Part shown: piece after piece, positions 8,332 to 17,627 of the stretch | Layout: the number at the start of each line of letters is the position of its first letter | Position numbering within the stretch: position 1 is the stretch's first letter | Assembly (NCBI RefSeq): GCF_014284335.1 | Contig: NZ_JACOGF010000002.1 | Span: 202,569-266,568 of the forward strand | Direction of reading: 5' to 3' | Source of the DNA: Undibacterium hunanense | GTDB lineage: Bacteria; Pseudomonadota; Gammaproteobacteria; Burkholderiales; Burkholderiaceae_D | Length of the DNA: 64,000 nt | The notes under the pieces: model-generated | The model's input: only the letters and a program-made list of their open reading frames with translations | Told to the model about the DNA's origin: nothing | Databases searched by the model: none | Position numbers and translations under genes: made by a program

Positions 8332-9660
8332 ATGAAGTGGAAAAACCTGGTTGCTGCCGGCAGCCTGTGGTGCGGTGTAGTGGGGATGGCAGGCATGGCG
8401 CAGGCCGTGACTGTAGAACAGGTGAAAACCTTCACGCTGCCCAATGGCATGAAGTTCCTGGTATTGGAGAATACGACCATTCCCAATGCGAATATGTATA
8501 CCTACTGGAAAGTCGGATCCCGCAATGAAGTGGCGGGCATCACCGGCCTGTCGCATTTTTTTGAACACATGATGTTCAACGGTTCCAAAAAATTTGGGCC
8601 CAAGCAGTTTGACCGCACCATGGAAGCAAATGGTGGTGCCAATAATGCCTATACCAGCAATGATGTGACGGTCTACCAGGACTGGTTTCCTGCCGTGTCG
8701 CTGCCGACCATCTTTGATCTGGAAAGTGATCGCATCGCCAATCTGAGCATTGATCCCAAGATGGTGGAAAGCGAACGCGGCGTAGTCTTGTCGGAACGCA
8801 GCACCGGGCTGGAAAATTCCAATCTGCGCGCCTTGTGGGGTGAGGTGTATGCCTCGGCTTTCCGTGCCCATCCGTATTCGGTTCCGACGATAGGTCATGA
8901 ATCCGATATCAAGGCCTGGACCCAGGATGATCTGCAAAAGTATTTCAATGTGTATTACTCGCCGAATAATGCCGTGGCTGTTATCGTCGGTGACGTCAAG
9001 GCCGACGAAGTAAAGCGTCTGGCTGAACAGTATTTTGCCAATGTACCAAAGCGTGCCTTGCCACCAGCAGTACGTACTGTGGAGCCGGAACAAAAAGGCG
9101 AGCGACGCGTGTTTGTGCGCAAGGAATCGGCCACTGCGGCCAACCTGATGATTTCTTATAAGGTGCCAGCCACCAATCACCCTGATTACTATGCGCTGAA
9201 TGTGATCTCCAGCATTCTGACGGATGGCAATACCTCGCGTCTGTACCAGGCACTGGTGGACAAACGTCTGGCGACACAGGTCGGTTCAGACCAGGGCAAG
9301 GCACTTGATCCTGGCCTGTTCAATTTCTTTGCGGTGGCTGCCAACAAGGTGCCGGCAGCGAAGGTGGAAGAAGCATTGCTGGCAGAAATAGACCGTCTGA
9401 TCAAGGATGGCATCAGCGAAGAAGAATTGCAGAAAGTGAAAAACCAGAAGCTGCTGAATTTTTACCGCGCGCAAGAAACCATCAATGGTAAGGCCGCGCA
9501 ACTGGGTGAATACGAAGTATTTTTCGGTGACTACAAAAAATTATTTGATGCGCCCGAGGCTTATCGCAAGCTGACTGTGGCAGATATCAAAACTGTCGCC
9601 GCTAAATATTTCAGAAAATCACAACGTACTGTCGGTGTACTTGCCGCAGTGGAGGAATAA
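8332..9660 (+). CDS. M16 family zinc metallopeptidase (catalytic subunit)
   Basis: 442 residues with a signal peptide (ending AQA, about residue 25). The inverted zinc motif HxxEH is present as H75-F-F-E78-H79 in LSHFFEHMMFNG, and the distal glutamate lies in the GVVLSERSTGLEN region. It is a half-length M16B-type peptidase, predicted periplasmic, cutting small peptides. The following gene is an M16 homologue without the zinc motif, so the pair is expected to form a heterodimer. That gene's GGAGG site lies within the last codons of this one, indicating coupling. The start has GGAGAG 5-10 nt upstream. Confidence 0.92.
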   Translation: MKWKNLVAAGSLWCGVVGMAGMAQAVTVEQVKTFTLPNGMKFLVLENTTIPNANMYTYWKVGSRNEVAGITGLSHFFEHMMFNGSKKFGPKQFDRTMEANGGANNAYTSNDVTVYQDWFPAVSLPTIFDLESDRIANLSIDPKMVESERGVVLSERSTGLENSNLRALWGEVYASAFRAHPYSVPTIGHESDIKAWTQDDLQKYFNVYYSPNNAVAVIVGDVKADEVKRLAEQYFANVPKRALPPAVRTVEPEQKGERRVFVRKESATAANLMISYKVPATNHPDYYALNVISSILTDGNTSRLYQALVDKRLATQVGSDQGKALDPGLFNFFAVAANKVPAAKVEEALLAEIDRLIKDGISEEELQKVKNQKLLNFYRAQETINGKAAQLGEYEVFFGDYKKLFDAPEAYRKLTVADIKTVAAKYFRKSQRTVGVLAAVEE

Positions 9661-9664
9661 GAAG

Positions 9665-11074
9665 ATGATCAGCAAAAAAATTCTTGCATGCAGTCTGGCC
9701 AGCGCCAGTCTGAGCTTGTGCGTTACCAGCAGCCATGCCGCCGATTTTCGCCTGCCTGCGTTTGAAACTGCCAAACTGTCGAATGGTCTGACCGTCTATC
9801 TGATGGAGCGCCACGACGTACCGCTGATCGCCATGCGCGCCGTGGTCAAGGCTGGTGCAGTCAATGATGGCAACCAGTCCGGCTTATCCAACCTGACTGG
9901 TGAAACACTCCTGCTGGGCAGCAGCAAATATGACAAAAAAACGCTGGACCAGAGTTTTGATTTTCGGGGTGGCAAGATCTCCAGTACCACCAGTGCCGAA
10001 GCGACGGCGCTGACGGCAGAATTTGCCAGGGACGATGCCGCTACCTTGATGCCCATTATCGCCGATGCCTTGCAGCATCCCGGCTTCAATGAGGAAGAAT
10101 TTGGCAAATTGCGTGCGCGTACTGTCGATGGTTTGAAGCAGGCCAAGGAAAGTCCGCGCAATGTGGTGCAAAATTACTACCGCAGCATGCTGTTTGGTAA
10201 TGCGGCGTATGCCAATCCGGTGGCGGGTTCGGTCAACAGCGTGACAGCCTTGCAGACCCAGGATGCGCGTAGTTTTCATAAAAATTATTATCGTCCGGAT
10301 AATGCTGCCCTGATCGTGGTGGGTGACTTCAAGCCTGCTGCCATGCGTGCGCAGCTGGAAACACTGTTTGGCAAATGGCAGTCGGCAGGAACTTTGCCGG
10401 CAAGCGCAGCCAAGGGCAAAGTACAGGCTGACAAGGCCAGGGTCTGGCTGGTGAACAAGTCTGATGCGGCTGAAACCACCTTCCTGTTTGGCGGTGCCGG
10501 TATCGCCCGCAATGATCCGGACTATGTGCCTTTGCAGGTCATCAACACCATACTTGGTGGTCGTTTTACGTCATGGCTGAATGATGAGTTACGTGTCAAT
10601 TCTGGGCTGACCTACGGTGCCAGCAGCAGCTTTTTTACGCTGACTGATACCGGTACTTTTGCCGTATCGAGCTTTACCGCTACCCCCAAAACCGAAGCGG
10701 CACTGGCATTGGCGACCAAAACCTATCAGCGCCTGTGGGACAAGGGTATTGATGCCGCCACCCTGGAATCTGCCAAGGCCTATGTCAAGGGGCAATTCCC
10801 GCCGCGCTTTGAAACCAACCTGCAACTGGCCGGTTTGTTAAGTGATATGTATGTTTCCAAAGTCGGTCGTGAACAGATTGATAATTTCACGCGGGATGTT
10901 GATGGTCTGAACCCGGAAAAAGCAAAACAATTAGTGGACAAACATTTTCCACGCGATAAACTGCAAATCTTACTGATAGGCAAAGCAGAAAGCATACGCA
11001 GCATCGCTGCCAGCTATGGTGAAGTCAGTGAGCTGGATATTACGGCGAATGGTTTTGCCCCCGTCGCAAAATGA
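9665..11074 (+). CDS. M16 family protein, non-catalytic partner
   Basis: 469 residues from the ATG at 9665 (GGAGG at 9651-9655, 9-nt spacing; an upstream GTG at 9635 is inside the previous gene). It has a signal peptide ending SHA. The position matching HxxEH reads LSNLTGETLL, so zinc cannot be bound. It keeps the RVNSGLTYGASSSF segment with the Arg/Tyr pair that, in other M16 heterodimers, helps bind substrate. It is thus the complement of the upstream catalytic subunit. A strong terminator follows at 11140-11170. Confidence 0.9.
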   Translation: MISKKILACSLASASLSLCVTSSHAADFRLPAFETAKLSNGLTVYLMERHDVPLIAMRAVVKAGAVNDGNQSGLSNLTGETLLLGSSKYDKKTLDQSFDFRGGKISSTTSAEATALTAEFARDDAATLMPIIADALQHPGFNEEEFGKLRARTVDGLKQAKESPRNVVQNYYRSMLFGNAAYANPVAGSVNSVTALQTQDARSFHKNYYRPDNAALIVVGDFKPAAMRAQLETLFGKWQSAGTLPASAAKGKVQADKARVWLVNKSDAAETTFLFGGAGIARNDPDYVPLQVINTILGGRFTSWLNDELRVNSGLTYGASSSFFTLTDTGTFAVSSFTATPKTEAALALATKTYQRLWDKGIDAATLESAKAYVKGQFPPRFETNLQLAGLLSDMYVSKVGREQIDNFTRDVDGLNPEKAKQLVDKHFPRDKLQILLIGKAESIRSIAASYGEVSELDITANGFAPVAK

Positions 11075-11139
11075 GTTACAGCCTTATTTTTTATGGCATT
11101 TGCCATAGCACCAAATTGTAAATCCAGTAAGTAAAATTG

Positions 11140-11170
11140 CCGCCCCGTGTCAGGGGCGGTCGTTTTTTTT
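11140..11170 (+). terminator. Rho-independent terminator after M16 operon
   Basis: CCGCCCC (11140-11146) pairs with GGGGCGG (11153-11159), with a 6-nt loop, followed by eight T residues from 11163. Confidence 0.85.
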
Positions 11171-11236
11171 AAAGGCTCATAACATGTCTACATGTTAAGC
11201 CTGCAGCATCAAAACCAGAGACCAGGACCGTTTTCT

Positions 11237-13699
11237 ATGTTTCGTTTCAAACCCTTGTTTTTCTTTGCCACGCTCAGTCTGGTGGCCGCTTCTTCCAGTC
11301 AGATATATGCCGGTACTACCAGTGAATCTGGATATCAGTTGCCACCGCCAGAGTTGCAGGCCGTGGTGGATGCACCCAGAGGGCCGGTTTTCCGCCTCGG
11401 GCCACAGCGCAAGACAGCCCTGTTGCTGACCCTGCCGGGCCTGCCCAGTATTGTCGATGTGTCTCAGCCAGAATTGAAGCTGGCTGGCCTGCGCATCAAT
11501 CCACGTACCCGTGCCGCCAGCCATTTCGATTTTGGCAATGGCATGAGCCTGCTGGATGTTACCACCGGCAAGCTGCGTGAAGTCACTGGCCTGCCGGCCA
11601 AGGTCAAGATTGCAGAAACTGCCTGGTCGCCGGATGAACACTGGCTGGCTTTCAGCATATGGGTAGATAACGGTGTGGAACTGTGGCTGATGGATGTCAG
11701 AACGGCGGCAGTGCGTCGCCTGATGGCAGACAAGCTCAATGCCGTCACAGGGCCGGGGTTTTCCTGGATAGAAGGTTCGGACAAACTGCTGGTCAGGCTC
11801 TTGCCTTTGCGCCAGAAAGAGCTGGCAGCAACCAGCTTTGTTCCAAGCGGGCCGAATACGCAAGAAAGCAAGGGCGGCAAGGCCAGCCAGAATCGTACTT
11901 ATCCCGACATGCTGAAGACCCCGCGTGACAGCGATGTGCTGGACTGGCAATTGCAGACGCAACTTGGTTTTGTCAATGTCAGGGGTGAGCTGCATCGCAT
12001 AGGCAATGCCATGACGCTGATTAAATCCCTGGCTTCGCCGGATGGCAAACTGATTCTGACCACCCAATTGCGTCGTCCGTATTCGACCATGTTGCCTATG
12101 GATCGCTTTGGCCAGTTGATAGAAATCTGGGATAACCAGGGCAAGAAAGTAAAAACAATCGCAGAACGCCCGATGCGTGAGCGCTTGCCAACCGGGATAG
12201 ATGCTGTGCAGGCAGGGCCACGTGATTTTGGCTGGCGCCATGACAAACCCGCGACCCTGTATTGGCTGGAAGCGCAAGCCGGCGGCGACCCGGAAGTAAA
12301 CAGCAAGGTGCATGATGCCCTGTTCCAGCAAGCTGCACCTTTCGATGGTCAGGCCCAGAAAATCATGGACCTGGCCTGGCGTTTTGGCAGTGTGCAATGG
12401 GGTAACGATAACCTGGCACTGGTCACCGAAAACTGGGTGAAGACCAAGGACACCCGTACCTGGCGTGTACAGCCGGGCGTAGCAGACAGCAAGCCGGAAC
12501 TCTTGTTCAGCCGTAAATACGAAGATCAGTATGCCAACCCCGGTGCGCCAGTGATGACGCAAAATGCCATGGGTCGCCAGATATTGCGTACCACGCCGGA
12601 CGGCAAGGCCATCTTCCTGACCGGCACGGGTGCCAGTCCTGAAGGCGACCGGCCTTTCCTGGATAAATTTGACCTGGCCAGCAAACAGGCGAACCGTCTG
12701 TGGCGTTCGCAGGCACCTTACTATGAGGAGGTGCTGGGTTTGCTGAATGACAAGGGTAGCAGTTTTGTCACCAGCCGTGAAGCGAATGAAGAAAGGCCGA
12801 ATTTTTACCTGCATGACCTGAGCAGCAATGCCGCACCGCGCGCGCTGACCCAGTTTCCGCACCCCATGCCACAGTTCAAGGGCGTGAAGCGGCAGCAAAT
12901 CCGTTACGAACGTGAAGACGGTGTTGACCTGACGGCCACCCTTTACCTGCCACCGGGCTATGATCCGAAACGTGACGGCCCGCGCCCCATGATCATGTGG
13001 GCGTACCCGCGTGAATTCAAAACGGCAGAGGCTGCCAGCCAGGTCATTGGTTCACCCTACAAGTTCAACCGCATTTCCTACAATGGCCCACATGCCATGC
13101 TGGCGCGCGGCTATACCGTGCTGGATGGCCCAACCATGCCCATCATCGGTGAAGGCAAGAAAGAGCCGAATGATACCTATCTGGAACAGTTGAAGATGGA
13201 TGCTGAGGCAGCGGTTGACGAAGTGGTGCGCCTGGGTGTGGCAGACCGTAACCGTATTGCCATCGGTGGCCATAGCTATGGTGCTTTCATGACGGCCAAC
13301 CTGCTGGCGCACACCCGTCTGTTCCGTGCCGGTATTGCCCGCTCGGGTGCGTATAACCGCAGCCTGACACCGTTTGGTTTCCAGTCTGAAGACCGGAATT
13401 ACTGGAAGGCCAACAAGGTCTACCAGGACATGTCGCCATTCAATTTTGCCAACCAGTTCAAAGACCCCATCCTCTTCATTCATGGTGAACAGGATAATAA
13501 TCCGGGTACTTTCCCCATGCAAAGTGAACGCATGTATCAGGCCATACAGGGGCTGGGTGGCGTCACCCGTCTGTCCATGCTGCCGAATGAAAGTCATAGC
13601 TACCGCGCCCGTGAATCCATACTCCACATGTTGTGGGAACAGGATCGCTGGCTGGAAACCTATGTCAAGAATGCCAAGCCGGACAGCAGCAGGGATTAA
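11237..13699 (+). CDS. S9 family (prolyl oligopeptidase-like) serine peptidase
   Basis: 820 residues from the ATG at 11237, where AGGA lies about 9 nt upstream and a signal peptide (ending IYA) follows; an ATG at 11192 would add 15 residues before the signal. An N-terminal beta-propeller region (to about residue 560) precedes the alpha/beta-hydrolase domain. The catalytic triad is visible: S680 in GGHSYGAFM, D753 in HGEQDNNPG, H787 in ESHSYRARES. The layout fits the S9C/glutamyl-endopeptidase-like exported group. Specificity cannot be read from the sequence. It has its own terminator (13762-13796). Confidence 0.9.
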   Translation: MFRFKPLFFFATLSLVAASSSQIYAGTTSESGYQLPPPELQAVVDAPRGPVFRLGPQRKTALLLTLPGLPSIVDVSQPELKLAGLRINPRTRAASHFDFGNGMSLLDVTTGKLREVTGLPAKVKIAETAWSPDEHWLAFSIWVDNGVELWLMDVRTAAVRRLMADKLNAVTGPGFSWIEGSDKLLVRLLPLRQKELAATSFVPSGPNTQESKGGKASQNRTYPDMLKTPRDSDVLDWQLQTQLGFVNVRGELHRIGNAMTLIKSLASPDGKLILTTQLRRPYSTMLPMDRFGQLIEIWDNQGKKVKTIAERPMRERLPTGIDAVQAGPRDFGWRHDKPATLYWLEAQAGGDPEVNSKVHDALFQQAAPFDGQAQKIMDLAWRFGSVQWGNDNLALVTENWVKTKDTRTWRVQPGVADSKPELLFSRKYEDQYANPGAPVMTQNAMGRQILRTTPDGKAIFLTGTGASPEGDRPFLDKFDLASKQANRLWRSQAPYYEEVLGLLNDKGSSFVTSREANEERPNFYLHDLSSNAAPRALTQFPHPMPQFKGVKRQQIRYEREDGVDLTATLYLPPGYDPKRDGPRPMIMWAYPREFKTAEAASQVIGSPYKFNRISYNGPHAMLARGYTVLDGPTMPIIGEGKKEPNDTYLEQLKMDAEAAVDEVVRLGVADRNRIAIGGHSYGAFMTANLLAHTRLFRAGIARSGAYNRSLTPFGFQSEDRNYWKANKVYQDMSPFNFANQFKDPILFIHGEQDNNPGTFPMQSERMYQAIQGLGGVTRLSMLPNESHSYRARESILHMLWEQDRWLETYVKNAKPDSSRD

Positions 13700-13707
13700 T
13701 GAGTAAG

Positions 13708-13746
13708 ATTGAGCGGCAACATTGAGCGACAGTATTGAGCCGCAAA
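13708..13746. repeat. Three 13-bp tandem repeats
   Basis: ATTGAGCGGCAAC, ATTGAGCGACAGT and ATTGAGCCGCAAA follow each other directly, starting 9 bp after the S9 peptidase stop codon and ahead of its terminator. Confidence 0.8.
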
Positions 13747-13761
13747 CGCCTCAAATGTTAA

Positions 13762-13796
13762 AAAAGGCAGCAGATTCGCAAGATCTGCTGCCTTTT
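13762..13796 (+). terminator. Rho-independent terminator after S9 peptidase
   Basis: A perfect 14-bp stem (AAAAGGCAGCAGAT at 13762-13775 with ATCTGCTGCCTTTT at 13783-13796) and a 7-nt loop. Confidence 0.85.
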
Positions 13797-13853
13797 GCAC
13801 ATGAACTTAATGTTTTGCATTAATATGCAGACATACTATCTACACGGTTTCCC

Positions 13854-14285
13854 ATGCTTAAAGCCGTCATTCTCGACGCTAACGCCGTCGCCCGCAATTT
13901 ACTCGCCTCTGTCCTGGTGAACGGTGGTCATGAGGTGGTGGGAGACGCCAACCTCAGCCCGGCCAGTCTGGCACGCATCATCAAACTCAAACCCCAGGTC
14001 ATTTGTGTCGATGTCGGTGAAGCTGATACCGAGGGCCTGGCACTGCTGGACAAGCTGCGTGCCGATTTACCCAAAACCCTGTTGTTTCTGGTGTCGTCCA
14101 AAATTGATGCAGCCACCTTGCAGGCGGCCCAGCAACGCGGCGTACATGGCTTTATCGTCAAACCTTTCAATTCGGTTGCAGTCCTGACGTCCATACGCAA
14201 TACCATATTGCGTATTGCTAAACAGCAAAGACCTGCCGTAGCTGAGGGAGAGTCCGAAGGCCAGGGTGAAACCGACGGCGGCTGA
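13854..14285 (+). CDS. Stand-alone response-regulator receiver domain
   Basis: 143 residues: one CheY-like domain and no output domain, then a Glu/Gly-rich tail from about residue 125. The phospho-acceptor is D53 (VICVDVGE), the switch residue S81 and the conserved lysine K103 (IVKPF). Only one acidic residue (D8, in ILDANAV) stands where most receivers have two, so metal binding may be weaker. It lies 140 bp ahead of a histidine kinase but has its own region, so pairing is uncertain. The stop codon merges into a 15-bp tandem repeat. Confidence 0.85.
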   Translation: MLKAVILDANAVARNLLASVLVNGGHEVVGDANLSPASLARIIKLKPQVICVDVGEADTEGLALLDKLRADLPKTLLFLVSSKIDAATLQAAQQRGVHGFIVKPFNSVAVLTSIRNTILRIAKQQRPAVAEGESEGQGETDGG

Positions 14286-14329
14286 GTTTATCCTCACTTA
14301 GTTTATCCCCACTCAGTTTATCCCCACTA
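14285..14329. repeat. Three 15-bp tandem repeats at a stop codon
   Basis: AGTTTATCCTCACTT, AGTTTATCCCCACTC and AGTTTATCCCCACTA; the first base is the last base of the preceding TGA stop codon. Confidence 0.8.
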
Positions 14330-14425
14330 AATCAGGTTTCATCCCTTATCCGTGGGTTTTATCGCATCATTCCTGTTCCAGGTTTCCCGGTTCTAGACTA
14401 AGCAAAACTTGATCGGGGAATAGCG

Positions 14426-15784
14426 ATGTCTTTTTCTAATACCATGTCCAAACAATTGCATACTTCAGAACAACTGCTGCCATCCGAAGTGACGGCACGC
14501 AGCGAAACCTGGCTGACCCGTGCCCGCAATTATCCGGTGTTTTCCCGCACCTGGTTCCGTTACCGGGCCCAGGCATGGTTAGGTTTTTTTGCCATTATTG
14601 ATCTGCTGGTCCTGGTGATTGGCTGGCTGGCGGACGCAAATATGCGCAAGACCCTGGCGGTCTTCATCCCCCTTACCCTGGGCAGTACGGCCCTGCACCT
14701 GCTTGGGCCAGCCATGGCGGTCTGGGTCAGGAGCCGGGGCTATGCGGGTAAAAAGGAAGTCATTGCCCTGTTGTTGGCCTTGTTGCTGGGGGCTGCGTGC
14801 AGTTATGGTGTGCTTTCCGGCGTCAACTATGCAACCCAATACCTGGTGCAGGGCAGTCCAGGTGTGGAATTGGCGGTCATTGGTTCTGTCAGTACCAGAC
14901 AAAAGAATACAAAGGATGCAACGGGCCGGCTAACTACTGTCACTGCGCAGGCGAGTGTTGCCGAAACTGCTGAACGGCCTGCGGACAGCAAGGAAATCGA
15001 CAGCAAATTGGAACACACACCGACGCTGAAATTGATCTTGCAGGGATTTTCCCTGCTGATATCCAGCGGCCTGATCTTTTACACTGGTGGTGCCGTGGAT
15101 TTCTGGTATTTTTTCCGCCAGAAAAAACGCATGCTGGAAGTCATGCGTCAGCAAGAGCTACAACAGGCACAAGATGCACGTCGTGAAGCGGAACTGCGCC
15201 TGTCGGTACTGGCGGCACAGGTAGAACCACATTTCCTGTTCAATAGCCTGGCCGGGGTGCGCTCTGCCATCCTGACGGAGCCGCAACGTGCCACGGCGAT
15301 TGTTGATCATCTGGTCGATTACCTGCGTGCAACCATACCGCAAATGCGTAATGACGGTAGTTCCGCCCAGGCCAGGCTAAAACAGCAACTGGAAGCTGCC
15401 AGTGCCTATCTGGGTTTGATGCACGCGCGCATTCCCCGTCTTAGTTACAGTTTTAACAGTGAAGTGAACGATGCTGCTTTGCCGCCGCTGATGCTGATTT
15501 CGCTGGTTGAAAACGCAGTCAAACATGGGGTGGAGCCAAAGATAGGGCCAGTCCATATCGCCGTTCATGCCAGACGCATGGAAAAAGAAGCTACCCCCAT
15601 GCTGGAACTGACGGTGGAGGATGACGGTGTCGGTTTTGCCGGCAGCAGTTCCGGATCCGGCATAGGGCTGGCGAATATCCATGAGCGTCTGGCATCCATG
15701 TATGGCGAACGCGCCAGCCTGGTATTGAAAGCCAGGGCAGAAGGTGGCGTTGCAGCGACCATTCTGTTACCTCTGGAAGCCTGA
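14426..15784 (+). CDS. LytS/YehU-type membrane sensor histidine kinase
   Basis: 452 residues. Four hydrophobic segments (about residues 50-70, 73-97, 110-132, 200-225) form the sensor part. The His_kinase domain has the phospho-acceptor H269 in VEPHFLFNSL. The ATP-binding domain shows N in LVENAVKHG, DDGVGF and GSGIGLANIHERL. GGGGAA lies 6-7 nt before the ATG. The LytTR regulator starts 19 bp downstream, making a standard two-component pair. The signal sensed is unknown. Confidence 0.92.
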   Translation: MSFSNTMSKQLHTSEQLLPSEVTARSETWLTRARNYPVFSRTWFRYRAQAWLGFFAIIDLLVLVIGWLADANMRKTLAVFIPLTLGSTALHLLGPAMAVWVRSRGYAGKKEVIALLLALLLGAACSYGVLSGVNYATQYLVQGSPGVELAVIGSVSTRQKNTKDATGRLTTVTAQASVAETAERPADSKEIDSKLEHTPTLKLILQGFSLLISSGLIFYTGGAVDFWYFFRQKKRMLEVMRQQELQQAQDARREAELRLSVLAAQVEPHFLFNSLAGVRSAILTEPQRATAIVDHLVDYLRATIPQMRNDGSSAQARLKQQLEAASAYLGLMHARIPRLSYSFNSEVNDAALPPLMLISLVENAVKHGVEPKIGPVHIAVHARRMEKEATPMLELTVEDDGVGFAGSSSGSGIGLANIHERLASMYGERASLVLKARAEGGVAATILLPLEA

Positions 15785-15803
15785 TTAAAAAAGGAAACGA
15801 TTC

Positions 15804-16559
15804 ATGACTACAGCCATCATCGCCGATGACGAAGATTTACCCCGCAAGGAATTGCGCCGCATGTTGACCAAAGTATGGCCAGAACTTGAAATACTGGCTG
15901 AATGTGAGCACGGTGCCGAAGCCCTGGAAGCCATACACCATGAAGCACCGGATATCGCTTTCCTGGATATCCGCATGCCCGGCATGACCGGACTGGATGT
16001 AGCGCATGCGGTCAAGGGCCGCTGTCATGCGGTGTTCACCACGGCCTATGACAGCCATGCCATTGATGCCTTTGCTGCCGGTGCGGTGGATTATCTGCTG
16101 AAGCCGATATCCGAAATCCGCTTGCAAGAAGCCGTAGCGCGCCTGAAAGAACGCATCGCCAGCAAGCAGCCGGTGACCGATGTCAGCCAGTTGATGTCAG
16201 AACTGGACAAGCGCCTGCGCAGCAACACCGTTGAGCGCATACGCTGGATTAGTGCCAGCGTGGGCGACACCATCAAGATGTTCCCGGTAGAAAAAATCCT
16301 GTTTTTCAGTTCGGATGAAAAATACACCAGAGTGGTCTGCGCTGACGATGAAGCACATGTGCGCAAGCCATTGAAGGAATTGATGGACGGCCTGGACCCG
16401 GACATTTTCTGGCAAATTCACCGTGGCGTCGTGGTGCGCGCCGACGCGATTACCCGCGCCCATAGAGATGAACTGGGAAAATACACGGTAGAAATCCGTG
16501 GCTCACAAGAAAAGCTCAAGGTTAGTCAGGCGTACGCCTGGCGCTTTAAACCAATGTAA
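15804..16559 (+). CDS. LytTR-family response regulator
   Basis: 251 residues: receiver domain (acidic D8/D9, phospho-acceptor D55 in AFLDIRMPGM, K in LLKPI) followed by a C-terminal LytTR DNA-binding domain (from about residue 145, with FSSDEKYTRV and FWQIHRGVVVR). It is partnered with the upstream LytS-type kinase in one operon and closed by a terminator at 16646-16682. Confidence 0.92.
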   Translation: MTTAIIADDEDLPRKELRRMLTKVWPELEILAECEHGAEALEAIHHEAPDIAFLDIRMPGMTGLDVAHAVKGRCHAVFTTAYDSHAIDAFAAGAVDYLLKPISEIRLQEAVARLKERIASKQPVTDVSQLMSELDKRLRSNTVERIRWISASVGDTIKMFPVEKILFFSSDEKYTRVVCADDEAHVRKPLKELMDGLDPDIFWQIHRGVVVRADAITRAHRDELGKYTVEIRGSQEKLKVSQAYAWRFKPM

Positions 16560-16645
16560 ATTAGACTGTGAATTTGGTCTTTGGGTTTGCAAAAATCCCA
16601 CAACCGGCAAGGAATGGCTTGGCTTTTTCGAGTAAGCAGATTTAT

Positions 16646-16682
16646 GATGGCGCTGGCGTTGAAACCAGCGTCATCATTTTTA
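16646..16682 (+). terminator. Rho-independent terminator after LytS/LytTR operon
   Basis: An 11-bp stem with one mismatch (16646-16656 with 16665-16675), 8-nt loop, followed by ATTTTT. Confidence 0.7.
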
Positions 16683-16804
16683 ATAAAAAGATTTGGATTG
16701 ATCCAGACAATTTTTCTTCCGCAGCTTCTGCTTCAGAATATCCTCAGTCATCCATGATTGAGCGAGCCTGTACTAATCCATAATAACAATAACAGGAATC
16801 TCAA

Positions 16805-17614
16805 ATGCAACAAAAAAATACACTGATCGATATCGGTGCCAACCTCGCACATCATCGTTTTCATGCCGATCTGGATGCCGTCATTGACAGGGCCAGGCAG
16901 GCCGGTGTGGAACACATTATTGTCACCGGTACCTCGGAACGTGCAAGCCGTGACGCCCATGCGCTGACACAAAATTATGCCGGCTATCTGAGCAGTACCG
17001 CCGGTGTGCATCCGCATGAAGCCAAGAACTGGAATGCCGGTTGCGCCAAAACCATAGAACAACTGGCGGGCAGGCAAGGCGTGGTTGCCATTGGTGAATG
17101 TGGGCTTGACTATAACCGCATGTTTTCGACCGAAGCGCAGCAATTGCTCTGCTTTGAAGCGCAATTACAATTGGCCGTGCGTGTGCAGAAACCCGTGTTC
17201 CTGCATGAGCGTGAAGCGCATGATGCGTTCTTTGCGCTGCTGAAACAATATCGCTCACAACTGAAGGGTGCGGTGGTGCACTGCTTTACCGGTAACACGG
17301 CAGAAATCCGTGAATACCTGGATCTGGATTGCCACATCGGCGTGACCGGCTGGGTCTGCGATGAACGTCGTGGTGATGACTTGCGTCAGGCGCTCAAGTT
17401 CTTGCCGAAAGAAAAGCTGATGATAGAAACGGACGCCCCATTCCTGTTGCCGCGTAACTTGCCAGTGAAACCGCAAGAGGGACGAAATGAACCCATGTAC
17501 CTGCCAGTGGTACTGGAAGCCGTAGCCAGCATTTTGGGCATATCAGCCACTGCACTTGCCCAGCAGGTGCGCCTGAATACCGGGCAGTTTTTCAATCTGC
17601 CCCTGGCGGCTTAA
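16805..17614 (+). CDS. tatD: TatD-type metal-dependent 3'-5' exonuclease/DNase
   Basis: 269 residues that can be followed along the E. coli TatD sequence from end to end: IDIGANLAHHRF, STAGVHPHEAKNW, GECGLDYNR, VVHCFTGNT, TGWVCDERRG and ETDAPFLLPRNL are all there. The family is a TIM-barrel amidohydrolase-fold nuclease acting on single-stranded DNA and RNA, linked to DNA repair and RNA quality control. The start has CAGGAA upstream. It is a single gene, ending 13 bp from a convergent membrane-protein gene. Confidence 0.93.
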   Translation: MQQKNTLIDIGANLAHHRFHADLDAVIDRARQAGVEHIIVTGTSERASRDAHALTQNYAGYLSSTAGVHPHEAKNWNAGCAKTIEQLAGRQGVVAIGECGLDYNRMFSTEAQQLLCFEAQLQLAVRVQKPVFLHEREAHDAFFALLKQYRSQLKGAVVHCFTGNTAEIREYLDLDCHIGVTGWVCDERRGDDLRQALKFLPKEKLMIETDAPFLLPRNLPVKPQEGRNEPMYLPVVLEAVASILGISATALAQQVRLNTGQFFNLPLAA

Positions 17615-17627
17615 AACGCCGTGGCGC

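Noticed and set aside
16568..16783. 71-residue frame between the LytTR regulator and tatD
   Set aside because: It runs through the terminator hairpin (16646-16682) and has no recognisable feature.
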